NCBI GenBank assembly: GCA_031267995.1
Contig: JAIRXZ010000176.1
Coordinates: forward strand, 1 to 5,088
Reading direction: 5' to 3'
DNA: 5,088 nt
Origin: Odoribacteraceae bacterium
GTDB taxonomy: Bacteria > Bacteroidota > Bacteroidia > Bacteroidales > Marinifilaceae
This document shows, in pieces, positions 1 to 5,088 of this stretch. Below the pieces are notes generated by a model, which saw only the letters and a list, made by a program, of their open reading frames with translations, did no database searches and was not told the DNA's origin. The position numbers were made by a program, and so were the translations under genes. Position 1 is the stretch's first letter. Every line of letters starts with the position of its first letter.

Positions 1-445
1 GGGAGGATAGGCGGATGGTGAGGACGATGTTGCCCGAATAGTTTGCCGCGTGAATGACCTCGCCGGTTTCTCGCGTTAACAGGTCTTGGACGGCGAAGCC
101 GACGATGTCGGGGGTGTCGGGCGAGAGGGGTTCTTCTTCGTTTTCCTGTTCATCGTCTTGTTCTTCGCCCTCGCGCGCTTTGAAAAAGTCGCGTCCGGCA
201 AGGCGTTCCGCTTGCAGGACGGAGTCGACGTAATCGAATTTTACCAGGTAGGAGGAGGCGCCCCTGCGGGTGATTCCCCCCCCGGCTATATAAAAAGGAA
301 CCGGCGCTCCCTCCAAAAGGATGAAGACCGGTTCGTTCGGTGGTAACGAGAGGAGGTTGTTTTTCGATTGGACGATTACGGCTCCTTCCAGGTGGTGAGG
401 GCGTAGGATCGTGCCGATTTTCACGCGCTCGCTTTCGTCGATCAT
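1..445 (-). CDS. rimM: Ribosome maturation factor RimM (N-terminal 148 codons, cut by window edge)
   Basis: RimM is a cytoplasmic assembly factor that binds the 30S head (uS19 region) and is needed for efficient 16S rRNA processing. Read from the ATG at 445, residues 8-21 (VKIGTILRPHHLEGAV region) match the family's N-terminal signature, with His in place of the usual Gly in the PHG motif. Residues 8-90 form the N-terminal beta-barrel domain. Residues 92-105 are an almost wholly acidic stretch (E, D, Q, N only after EG). The PRC-barrel domain begins at about residue 112 (DIVGFAVQD) and is still open at the edge. RimM proteins are usually about 170-180 residues, so some 25-40 residues are probably missing. 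The start lies 6 bp after the rpsP stop with no Shine-Dalgarno, so translation is probably coupled to rpsP. Residues 55-57 are encoded by a run of eight G. The identification rests on motif and on the rpsP-rimM order common in bacteria. Confidence 0.9.
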   Translation of the reverse strand, partial: MIDESERVKIGTILRPHHLEGAVIVQSKNNLLSLPPNEPVFILLEGAPVPFYIAGGGITRRGASSYLVKFDYVDSVLQAERLAGRDFFKAREGEEQDDEQENEEEPLSPDTPDIVGFAVQDLLTRETGEVIHAANYSGNIVLTIRLSS

Positions 446-451
446 TGTATT

Positions 452-1183
452 TTATTCTGCGGCCGGCGCCTCGGCGACGGGAGTATCTTCTGCCGCGGGT
501 GCTTCTTCTGCAACGGGAGCTTCTTCGGCGACGGGCGCCTCCGCGACAACGGGAGCTTCTTCTACCGCGGGAGCCTCCACAACGACGGGTGCTTCTTCGG
601 CAACGGGAGCCTCAACAACCACGGGAGCCTTCTCGACAACGGGAGCAACGGGAGCAGCGGCGGCGGCAGCAGCTTCCACTTCAGCCCTTGCTTCGGCGGC
701 GGCTTTTGCTTTTGCCTCGGCGATATCGGCCATTTTCTTGGCCACTATTTCGGCCTTTGCCTCTTTCACCTTTGTTTCGGCTTGCAGGCGGGCTTTAAAT
801 TGGCTTTCGCTTTCGTTGGCCAGGCGCGTGATTTTGGCTTGGATCTTGGCGAGTTTCTCCTTTTTCCACTCCTCGAACTTGGCGTTGGCGGTAGCCTCGT
901 CGAAGGCGCCCTTCTTGACGCCTCCCTGCAGGTGTCTTTTCAACAAAACGCCCTCGTAGGCGAGAATCCGGCGCGCCGTGTCGGTGGGTTGTGCCCCGAC
1001 GGAGAGCCAGTACAGTGCCCGGTCGACGTCCACTTCGATGGTGGCGGGATTGGTGATCGGGTTATACGACCCGATTCTTTCGATATAGCGCCCGTCGCGC
1101 GGCGCTCTGCTGTCGGCTACCACTACATGGTAGAATGGTTTGGACTTCCGTCCGTGTCTTGCTAATCTGATTTTAGTTGCCAT
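452..1183 (-). CDS. rpsP: 30S ribosomal protein bS16 with long Ala/Pro/Val/Glu C-terminal extension
   Basis: bS16 is a primary-assembly protein of the 30S body. The N-terminus (MATKIRLARHGRKSKPFYHV) and the following RDGRYIERIGSYNP and LSVGAQPTDTARRIL segments are diagnostic. The conserved core ends near residue 85, whereas family members are commonly only 80-90 residues long; this one is 243. Residues 95-177 are rich in Ala, Lys and Glu and look helical or coiled, ending in seven Ala (171-177). Residues 178-243 are a low-complexity acidic tail built of APVxxE hexapeptides. Bacteroidota bS16 proteins often have C-terminal extensions, so a frameshift is not needed to explain this, and the reading frame is open throughout. 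The start is fixed by the conserved MATKIRLARHG. No Shine-Dalgarno is present; the leader before the ATG is A-rich. It is first gene of an operon with rimM. Confidence 0.97.
   Translation of the reverse strand: MATKIRLARHGRKSKPFYHVVVADSRAPRDGRYIERIGSYNPITNPATIEVDVDRALYWLSVGAQPTDTARRILAYEGVLLKRHLQGGVKKGAFDEATANAKFEEWKKEKLAKIQAKITRLANESESQFKARLQAETKVKEAKAEIVAKKMADIAEAKAKAAAEARAEVEAAAAAAAPVAPVVEKAPVVVEAPVAEEAPVVVEAPAVEEAPVVAEAPVAEEAPVAEEAPAAEDTPVAEAPAAE
467..628 (-). repeat. 18-bp in-frame tandem repeats encoding nine hexapeptides in the bS16 tail
   Basis: Residues 186-239 of bS16 divide exactly into nine six-residue units: APVVVE, APVAEE, APVVVE, APAVEE, APVVAE, APVAEE, APVAEE, APAAED and TPVAEA, followed by PAAE before the stop. 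The DNA repeats with an 18-bp period, visible on the plus strand as recurring GGGAGCTTCTTC-like and GGGAGCCTC-like words. Units are diverged at the third codon position, so the array is not a fresh perfect duplication, but the period favours gain or loss of whole units without a frameshift. The composition (Ala, Pro, Val, Glu, no aromatic residue) predicts a disordered acidic tail. Confidence 0.93.
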
Positions 1184-1210
1184 TGATTGGTTTTTACTTT
1201 GTTTGCACTT

Positions 1211-1225
1211 CCTATTCTCGATAGG
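1211..1225 (-). other. Small stem-loop at the predicted 5' end of the rpsP mRNA
   Basis: The sequence forms a perfect 5-bp stem (CCTAT/ATAGG) with a five-base loop (CGAGA when read on the minus strand). If transcription starts 5-7 bases after the -7 element at 1231-1238, the hairpin lies at the very start of a leader of about 42 bases. It could protect the 5' end or be part of an autoregulatory site; it does not resemble a ribosomal-protein leader I recognise. A 5-bp stem can arise by chance. Confidence 0.35.
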
Positions 1226-1230
1226 CGGGG

Positions 1231-1238
1231 CAAAGGTA
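1231..1238 (-). promoter_or_regulatory. Bacteroidota-type -7 promoter element for rpsP-rimM
   Basis: Read on the minus strand the sequence is TACCTTTG, a perfect match to the TAnnTTTG -7 element of the Bacteroidota primary sigma factor. It lies 47 bp upstream of the rpsP start, in the only non-coding gap before the gene. A good TTTG -33 element at the usual 19-21 bp spacing is not visible (the best is a TGG); a TTTTTG lies only 11 bp upstream. The call therefore rests on the -7 box and position. Confidence 0.5.
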
Positions 1239-1319
1239 AAAAAATATTACAAAAAGGCCACGGTAGCTGCTGAAATATTTCGCCCGGCGGGGAGGCGGCA
1301 CCCCGGCAACGAACCGGAT

Positions 1320-3377
1320 CTACTTCTCGACGCGCACGCGGGCATCCACGGCCACGACGCTCTCCCTGGTGCCCAGCAAGGGATTCAGATCCATTTCAAA
1401 AATCTCCGGCGCCGTCGCGACCAGCACGGAGACCCGCGCGGCAGCCTCGGCAAGCGCCTTCTCGTTCACCGGTTCCTGGCCGCGCGTGCCCTGGATAATT
1501 TTGTAAGCGCGCAACTCCCGGATAAACGAGAGCGCCTCGTCGGCAGCGAAAGGCGCCAGGCTGGCCTTCACGTCCTTGAGCACCTCGATAAAGATCCCCC
1601 CAAGGCCGTACAGGACGACGTGGCCAAACTTCTCGTCCCGTTTCGCGCCGATAAACACCTCGGTACCCCGCAGCTGTTGTGCCAGCGTGATGGCGCGGGT
1701 ATCCTTGATTTTCATCATTCTGCGGAACTCGCGGCGGACAGTTTCCTTGTCGGTCACGTTCAGCACGACGCCGCCCACGTCGGACTTGTGCACCGGGCCA
1801 ACCACCTTCATCACCAGCGGGAAACCAATCTCCCCGGCCACGCGGGCAGCCTCTTCCTCGTCGGCAGCGATCCCCTCCCTCGCGCGGGCAATCCCGGCGG
1901 CATCAAGGAGTTGCTGCACCGCCTCCGGGGAGAGATAGCCATTTTCCGCCCGATCAATCACGGCGCGAATCCCCCGTTTATCCACCTCCGGAAGCGCCGG
2001 GACAGCCGGTCGCGGGACAGGCGCCCCGCAAACCTTGCACAGGGCATTGCCGAAAATCACCTCGTCGGGGAAATAAGCGCGTCCGCGGGCGACAAACTCG
2101 TCAATCTCCTTCTGCACGTATTGTCTCGACGGGAAGATCGGGAAAATCGGTTTGCGCGAGGTAGCAATCTTCCTGTCGATCAGCTCGTACACGTCATGCA
2201 CGGGAAACAGTCCGGGGCTGCCGAAGATCACGGCCATCCCGTCGATATTATCGAAATCGTCATTACAAGCATCGATAATATCCCCCAGCTGCCCGGCGGT
2301 ACCCGTGGCCAGGAAGTCGATGGGATTGCCCGTTGACGATCCGGGAAACAACTTCTCCAGCAAGCGATCAGCGCCTTCTCCTTCAAGCCTCGGCACCTCC
2401 ATTCCCCCGTTCGAGAGGGCATCGGTCAGCATCACGGCGGGGCCGCCGGCGTGTGTAATCACCGCGATATTCCTCCCTTTTGGTTCGGGGTACGAGAAAA
2501 TTCCCGCGACGGTCATCAACTCGTCCCGACCGGAGCACCGGATAATCCCCGCCGCCCTGAACAAGGCATCCACCGCCACGTCCGGGCTGGCCATCGCCCC
2601 CGTGTGGGAGGACGCCGCGCGGCTACCGGCAGCAGACCCACCCGACTTCACGGCAGCCACGCGGCACCCCTTGCGGATCAGCGACGCGGCGTGTTTGAGC
2701 AACTTGGCCGGTTGGCTGATACTCTCCACGTACAGCAATTTGATCAGCGAGCTGCTCGCCGGGTCAAACGAATTATCCATAAACTCCAGAATCTCCTCCA
2801 CCCCCATCTGCGCGGAGTTCCCCACGGAGTACATGCTATTGAATTTGATCCCCTTCTGCATCCCGGCATCCATGATAAAGATCGCCGTGGCGCCCGACCC
2901 GGAGATCAGGTCGACCCCCCGCGGGTCGAGTCTTGGCGTGGGCGAGGTAAACGCCCCGTTATAATGATTGGTAAGCACCCCGATGCAATTCGGCCCGATC
3001 AGCGCGCCGCCCACGGAATCAATCGTTTCCGTGATTTGTCGTTCCAACCTTGCCCCCTCCTCGCCCTCCTCGTGGAACCCGGCGGAGAGGATAATAAACG
3101 CCCTCGTCCCCTTCTCCCTCGCCAGCGTCTCCACCGCTTGCGGGCAAAACTTCGCCGCGATCGCGAGAATCGCCAGCTCCACCCGCGGCAGTTCGCCCAC
3201 CTCGCGGCAAGCGGCGATCCCCTGCACGCGGTCGGCCTTCGGGTTCACCACGTGCAGATCGCCCTTGAAAATACCGTCGCGCAAATTCCTCAGCACGGCG
3301 CCCCCCGGCTTGTACACGTCATCCGAACCACCCACGACGACGATACTCGCCGGGTTAATCAACTCTCTTACAACCAT
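1320..3377 (-). CDS. NDP-forming acyl-CoA synthetase (acetate--CoA ligase, ADP-forming type), fused alpha-beta
   Basis: This family interconverts an acyl-CoA plus ADP and phosphate with the free acid, CoA and ATP through a phosphohistidine, usually making ATP from acetyl-CoA in the cytoplasm. The 685-residue protein has the full fused architecture. A Rossmann-type CoA-binding domain covers about 1-130 (VVVGGSDDVYKPGGAVLRNL at 13-32, GPNCIG at 128-133). Succinyl-CoA-ligase-like domains cover about 150-460, with SGSGA at 159-163, the predicted phosphorylated His258 in SSHTGA, and HAGGP at 309-313. An ATP-grasp beta-type domain covers about 470-685, with GFPLVMKVVGPVHKSDVGGV at 518-537, YGLGGIFIEVLKDV at 590-603 and EMDLNPLLG at 661-669. 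No GNAT acetyltransferase domain is appended, unlike Pat-type relatives. Substrate (acetyl, propionyl, succinyl or aryl) cannot be told from sequence by eye. It starts 30 bp after fbp, with an A-rich leader and no Shine-Dalgarno. Confidence 0.9.
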   Translation of the reverse strand: MVVRELINPASIVVVGGSDDVYKPGGAVLRNLRDGIFKGDLHVVNPKADRVQGIAACREVGELPRVELAILAIAAKFCPQAVETLAREKGTRAFIILSAGFHEEGEEGARLERQITETIDSVGGALIGPNCIGVLTNHYNGAFTSPTPRLDPRGVDLISGSGATAIFIMDAGMQKGIKFNSMYSVGNSAQMGVEEILEFMDNSFDPASSSLIKLLYVESISQPAKLLKHAASLIRKGCRVAAVKSGGSAAGSRAASSHTGAMASPDVAVDALFRAAGIIRCSGRDELMTVAGIFSYPEPKGRNIAVITHAGGPAVMLTDALSNGGMEVPRLEGEGADRLLEKLFPGSSTGNPIDFLATGTAGQLGDIIDACNDDFDNIDGMAVIFGSPGLFPVHDVYELIDRKIATSRKPIFPIFPSRQYVQKEIDEFVARGRAYFPDEVIFGNALCKVCGAPVPRPAVPALPEVDKRGIRAVIDRAENGYLSPEAVQQLLDAAGIARAREGIAADEEEAARVAGEIGFPLVMKVVGPVHKSDVGGVVLNVTDKETVRREFRRMMKIKDTRAITLAQQLRGTEVFIGAKRDEKFGHVVLYGLGGIFIEVLKDVKASLAPFAADEALSFIRELRAYKIIQGTRGQEPVNEKALAEAAARVSVLVATAPEIFEMDLNPLLGTRESVVAVDARVRVEK

Positions 3378-3393
3378 CGTATTTTTTTATTAC

Positions 3394-3405
3394 CCCGTCA
3401 CCGGG
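3394..3405 (-). other. Short GNRA-type hairpin between fbp and the acyl-CoA synthetase gene
   Basis: In the 30-bp gap the minus strand reads CCCG-GTGA-CGGG, a 4-bp stem closed by a GNRA-class tetraloop (GUGA in RNA). It begins 2 bases after the fbp stop codon and is followed by an A-rich stretch rather than a T tract, so it should not act as an intrinsic terminator on this strand. It may be a processing or stability element within a bicistronic mRNA, or chance. Confidence 0.3.
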
Positions 3406-3407
3406 CA

Positions 3408-4421
3408 TTAGATATTATTAAAAAACCTCAGGAACTCGGTCAGTTTCATCACCATCTCCCGCGAGCCGATATAAAACGGCACCCGCTGGTGCAGCGACTC
3501 CGGCGCGAGTTCCAGCACCCGCCGTTCCCCGTCGATAGCCACGCCGCCCGACTGTTCGGCGATAAACGCCATCGGGTTACACTCGTAAATCAGGCGCAGC
3601 TTCCCCACCGGGTGCGCGTTCGTCTCGGGATACAAAAAAATCCCCCCGTGCAACATATTCCGGTGATAATCGGCCACCAGCGACCCGATATACCGCGACG
3701 TGTACGGTCGTCCCCCCGCCGCGTCAATCTCCTGGCAATATTTGATATACTTCTTCACCCCCACGGGAAAATTGACATAATTCCCCTCGTTGATCGAATA
3801 AATTCGCCCGTTCGGTGGTGTCTGCACGTCGGGATGCGACAGGCAAAACTCCCCGATCGAAATATCCAGCGTGAACCCGTTCACCCCCCTCCCGGACGTG
3901 TACACCAGCATCGTCGACGACCCGTAAATCACGTACCCGGCGGCCAACTGCTCCGTCCCCGCCTGCAGGAAATCCTCCACCACGGGCGGGCTACCCACCT
4001 CCGACCGCCGCCGGTAAATCGAAAAAATCGTGCCCACGGACACGTTCGCGTCGATATTGCTCGACCCGTCCAGCGGATCCATGCACACGATATACTTCCC
4101 ATCCCGGCACAATCCCTCGTCAAACACCACGATATCCTGGTTCTCCTCCGTCGCCACGCCGCAGCACTCGCCGCTCGCCCTCAGCTCGTCCATGAAAATC
4201 GTATCCGCGAACAAATCCAGCTTCTGCTGATTCTCCCCCTGCACGTTAATCGTCCCCACGCGCCCCAGGATATCCACCAGCCCCGCCTTGTTCACCTCCC
4301 GGTGCACCTTCTTCGCCGCGATCCCCACGTGATGCAACAACCGCGAAAACTCCCCCGTCGCGCCGGGAATCTCCGCCTGGCGCTCGACGATAAATTGATT
4401 CAAAGTGGTAACCTTATGCAT
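3408..4421 (-). CDS. fbp: Class I fructose-1,6-bisphosphatase
   Basis: The enzyme hydrolyses fructose 1,6-bisphosphate to fructose 6-phosphate and phosphate, the committed step of gluconeogenesis, using divalent metal. From the ATG at 4421 the protein has 337 residues, close to the 332 of E. coli Fbp. Visible class I motifs are GENQQKLDLFAD (62-73), the metal-binding TEEN (91-94), the signature MDPLDGSSNID (114-124), INEGN (210-214), YIGSLVADYHRNMLHGGIFL (244-263) and RLIYECNPMAFIAEQSGG (276-293), where Glu280 is a predicted metal ligand. A second in-frame ATG two codons upstream (4427) is possible; an open frame reaching 4553 is rejected because it has no conserved sequence and covers the divergent promoter region. 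Codons end mostly in G, opposite in style to rimM and the aspartate kinase, which favour C. It probably heads an operon with the acyl-CoA synthetase 30 bp downstream. Confidence 0.96.
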   Translation of the reverse strand: MHKVTTLNQFIVERQAEIPGATGEFSRLLHHVGIAAKKVHREVNKAGLVDILGRVGTINVQGENQQKLDLFADTIFMDELRASGECCGVATEENQDIVVFDEGLCRDGKYIVCMDPLDGSSNIDANVSVGTIFSIYRRRSEVGSPPVVEDFLQAGTEQLAAGYVIYGSSTMLVYTSGRGVNGFTLDISIGEFCLSHPDVQTPPNGRIYSINEGNYVNFPVGVKKYIKYCQEIDAAGGRPYTSRYIGSLVADYHRNMLHGGIFLYPETNAHPVGKLRLIYECNPMAFIAEQSGGVAIDGERRVLELAPESLHQRVPFYIGSREMVMKLTEFLRFFNNI

Positions 4422-4441
4422 TAACATGACACCATAATTAT

Positions 4442-4449
4442 TACTTTTG
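4442..4449 (+). promoter_or_regulatory. Bacteroidota-type -7 element, candidate promoter of the aspartate kinase gene
   Basis: TACTTTTG matches TAnnTTTG perfectly on the plus strand. Transcription from here would start near 4455 and give a leader of about 130 bases containing the hairpins and small ORF listed below. A TTTG -33 element is not evident at 19-21 bp upstream, where the sequence is the start region of fbp. A start site closer to the gene cannot be excluded. Confidence 0.4.
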
Positions 4450-4453
4450 CACG

Positions 4454-4461
4454 CGAATATA
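4454..4461 (-). promoter_or_regulatory. Weak -7-like element upstream of fbp
   Basis: The minus strand reads TATATTCG, one mismatch from TAnnTTTG, placed 26-32 bp before the two possible fbp start codons. The flanking sequence is A/T-rich, as expected at a promoter, but no -33 element at the right spacing is seen. It sits only a few bases from the plus-strand -7 candidate, so the divergent promoters would overlap. Confidence 0.3.
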
Positions 4462-4472
4462 CGAAAAAAAGC

Positions 4473-4506
4473 AAGCGGGAAGCCACCGGCCGCCGCCCCG
4501 CCGCTT
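4473..4506 (+). other. Upstream hairpin in the aspartate kinase leader
   Basis: AAGCGG at 4473-4478 can pair perfectly with CCGCTT at 4501-4506, enclosing a GC-rich 22-base loop. The loop contains CCGCCCC (4493-4499), which is itself complementary over seven bases to GGGGCGG (4555-4561), the 3' arm of the downstream terminator-like hairpin. That gives two alternative partners for the same arm. The region is GC-rich, so six-base complementarity could be fortuitous. Confidence 0.3.
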
Positions 4507-4511
4507 ACGAA

Positions 4512-4580
4512 ATGAAAAAAAACACCCCCTCGCCGCCCACGGGTTATCACCATCGGGGCGGTTTTATTTACAAATTATAA
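4512..4580 (+). CDS. Possible 22-codon leader ORF upstream of aspartate kinase
   Basis: An ATG at 4512 opens a 22-codon frame (starting MKKNTPSPPTG and ending FIYKL) that stops with TAA at 4578-4580, 6 bp before the aspartate kinase start and in the same frame. It overlaps the whole terminator-like hairpin, so translation would disrupt that structure, as with leader peptides. It has two Thr and three Lys codons, not a run of one regulatory amino acid, so control by charged-tRNA level is not obvious. No Shine-Dalgarno is present, as in the rest of the window. It may not be translated. Confidence 0.25.
   Translation: MKKNTPSPPTGYHHRGGFIYKL
4533..4569 (+). terminator. Intrinsic-terminator-like hairpin just before the aspartate kinase gene (candidate attenuator)
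   Basis: CCGCCC at 4533-4538 pairs perfectly with GGGCGG at 4556-4561, closing a 17-base loop, and is followed at once by TTTTATTT (4562-4569). It is oriented to act on plus-strand transcription and ends 17 bp before the aspartate kinase ATG. No plus-strand gene lies upstream in the window that it could be terminating, which favours a role in the leader of the kinase gene itself. The loop is large and the T tract is interrupted by one A, so strength is uncertain. Confidence 0.45.
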
Positions 4581-4586
4581 CGAGAC

Positions 4587-5088
4587 ATGGAAATATTCAA
4601 ATTCGGAGGAGCCTCCGTCAAAGACTCCGAAGGGGTAAAAAACCTCGCCACCATCGTCCACCAACACGCCCCCCGACCGCTCGTCGTCGTCGTCTCGGCA
4701 ATGGGCAAAACCACCAACCTCCTGGAGCGCCTCTGCGCCGCCTACTTCCGTCGCGAAGAGGGAGTTAAGGCCATCTTCGACGAATTTCGCCGCTTCCACC
4801 TCGATATCATCGACGCCCTCCGCCCCGCCATCGCCCGCGACCACGCCGAGAAGTGGTTCGCCGACCTGGAGCGACTCCTCGACGAAGACCCCTCCCTCAG
4901 CTACGACTACGAGTACGACCGCCTCGTCCCCTTCGGCGAACTCCTCTCCACCAGCATCATATCGGACTACCTGGAGGCCGCCGGCGCCCCAAACCGCTTC
5001 GTCGACATACGCCGACACCTCATCACCGACGCCTCGCACCGGAACGCCAACGTCGATCTCGACATCTCCGGCCAACGCTGCCGCGAAG
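4587..5088 (+). CDS. lysC: Aspartate kinase (N-terminal 167 codons, cut by window edge)
   Basis: Aspartate kinase phosphorylates L-aspartate to aspartyl-4-phosphate, the first step towards lysine/diaminopimelate, threonine, methionine and isoleucine. Residues 4-11 (FKFGGASV) are the ATP-binding signature, with Lys5 as the predicted catalytic residue. VVVVSAMGKTTN (33-44) is the second kinase motif, and FGELLSTSIISDYL (116-129) holds the GExLS motif. DIRRHLITD (140-148) follows the substrate-binding region pattern. The N-terminus closely resembles the monofunctional aspartate kinase of Bacteroidota rather than the ThrA fusion (which typically begins KFGGTSV), hence the symbol; the C-terminal ACT domains or a homoserine dehydrogenase fusion lie beyond the window and were not seen. 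The start is fixed by the signature 5 residues in. Codons end overwhelmingly in C. It diverges from fbp with 165 bp between the starts. Confidence 0.88.
   Translation, partial: MEIFKFGGASVKDSEGVKNLATIVHQHAPRPLVVVVSAMGKTTNLLERLCAAYFRREEGVKAIFDEFRRFHLDIIDALRPAIARDHAEKWFADLERLLDEDPSLSYDYEYDRLVPFGELLSTSIISDYLEAAGAPNRFVDIRRHLITDASHRNANVDLDISGQRCRE

Noticed and set aside
411..959. Plus-strand frame encoding a Ser/Thr/Ala/Gly repeat protein
   Set aside because: It is the antisense reading of the rpsP hexapeptide repeats; it has no independent start signal and no family match.
1272..1281. Ten-base palindrome GAAATATTTC between the synthetase gene and rpsP
   Set aside because: It could be a small operator, but a single A/T-rich palindrome with no second copy in the window is weak evidence.
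1239..1319. Intrinsic terminator after the acyl-CoA synthetase gene
   Set aside because: GC-rich partial inverted repeats (GGGG/CCCC near 1289-1304) form only short imperfect stems and are not followed directly by a T tract. The T runs nearer rpsP belong to its promoter region.
2451..4424. Long plus-strand open frame (657 codons) antisense to fbp and the acyl-CoA synthetase gene, and a similar one at 1140-2336
   Set aside because: Both lie opposite confidently identified genes. The His/Arg/Pro-rich translations match no family I recognise and are the expected shadow of G-ending codons on the coding strand.
4422..4553. N-terminal extension of fructose-bisphosphatase to an upstream ATG at 4553
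   Set aside because: The added 44 residues are unlike class I fructose-bisphosphatases and would cover the divergent promoter and hairpin region; the 337-residue form has the family length.
4533..4561. The same GC hairpin read as a terminator on the minus strand
   Set aside because: On the minus strand the T run follows only after about nine GC-rich bases, and the gene to the right runs on the plus strand, so there is no minus-strand transcript from a gene to end here.
4575..5075. Minus-strand open frame of 166 codons opposite aspartate kinase
   Set aside because: It is rich in Gly, Val, Glu and Asp, as expected from reading the complement of C-ending codons, and the plus-strand aspartate kinase motifs are unambiguous.

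Overview
The window looks like a core, housekeeping stretch of a relatively GC-rich Bacteroidota chromosome, probably order Bacteroidales. Every start codon is preceded by an A/T-rich leader without a Shine-Dalgarno sequence. Perfect matches to the Bacteroidota -7 promoter element (TAnnTTTG) lie upstream of two of the genes. The 30S protein bS16 carries a long C-terminal extension, and the aspartate kinase N-terminus reads like Bacteroidota homologues. The genus cannot be fixed from the sequence alone.

Layout, left to right. Bases 1-445 (minus) hold the N-terminal 148 codons of rimM, a 30S maturation factor, running off the left edge. Bases 452-1183 (minus) hold rpsP, encoding ribosomal protein bS16 with a helical extension and a tail of nine hexapeptide repeats; it lies 6 bp upstream of rimM and the two form a ribosome-assembly operon. 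Bases 1184-1319 are intergenic and hold a promoter candidate and a small leader hairpin for rpsP. Bases 1320-3377 (minus) encode a full-length fused NDP-forming acyl-CoA synthetase of the ADP-forming acetate-CoA ligase family. Bases 3408-4421 (minus) encode class I fructose-1,6-bisphosphatase, 30 bp upstream of the synthetase and probably co-transcribed with it. Bases 4422-4586 are a divergent intergenic region. Bases 4587-5088 (plus) hold the first 167 codons of an aspartate kinase, running off the right edge.

Functionally the window joins three modules: 30S assembly (rpsP-rimM), central carbon and energy metabolism (fructose-bisphosphatase for gluconeogenesis with an acetyl/acyl-CoA-to-ATP enzyme), and entry to the aspartate amino-acid family. 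No mobile element, tRNA, rRNA, CRISPR array or defence gene was seen.

The points most worth a second look are the leader of the aspartate kinase gene, which has the parts of a transcription attenuator (upstream hairpin, 22-codon ORF, terminator-like hairpin with a T-rich tract 17 bp before the start codon); the long repeat tail on bS16 together with an acidic insertion in RimM; and a change in G/C strand asymmetry between the rpsP-rimM block and the rest of the window. I see no convincing evidence of a wholly new multi-gene system.
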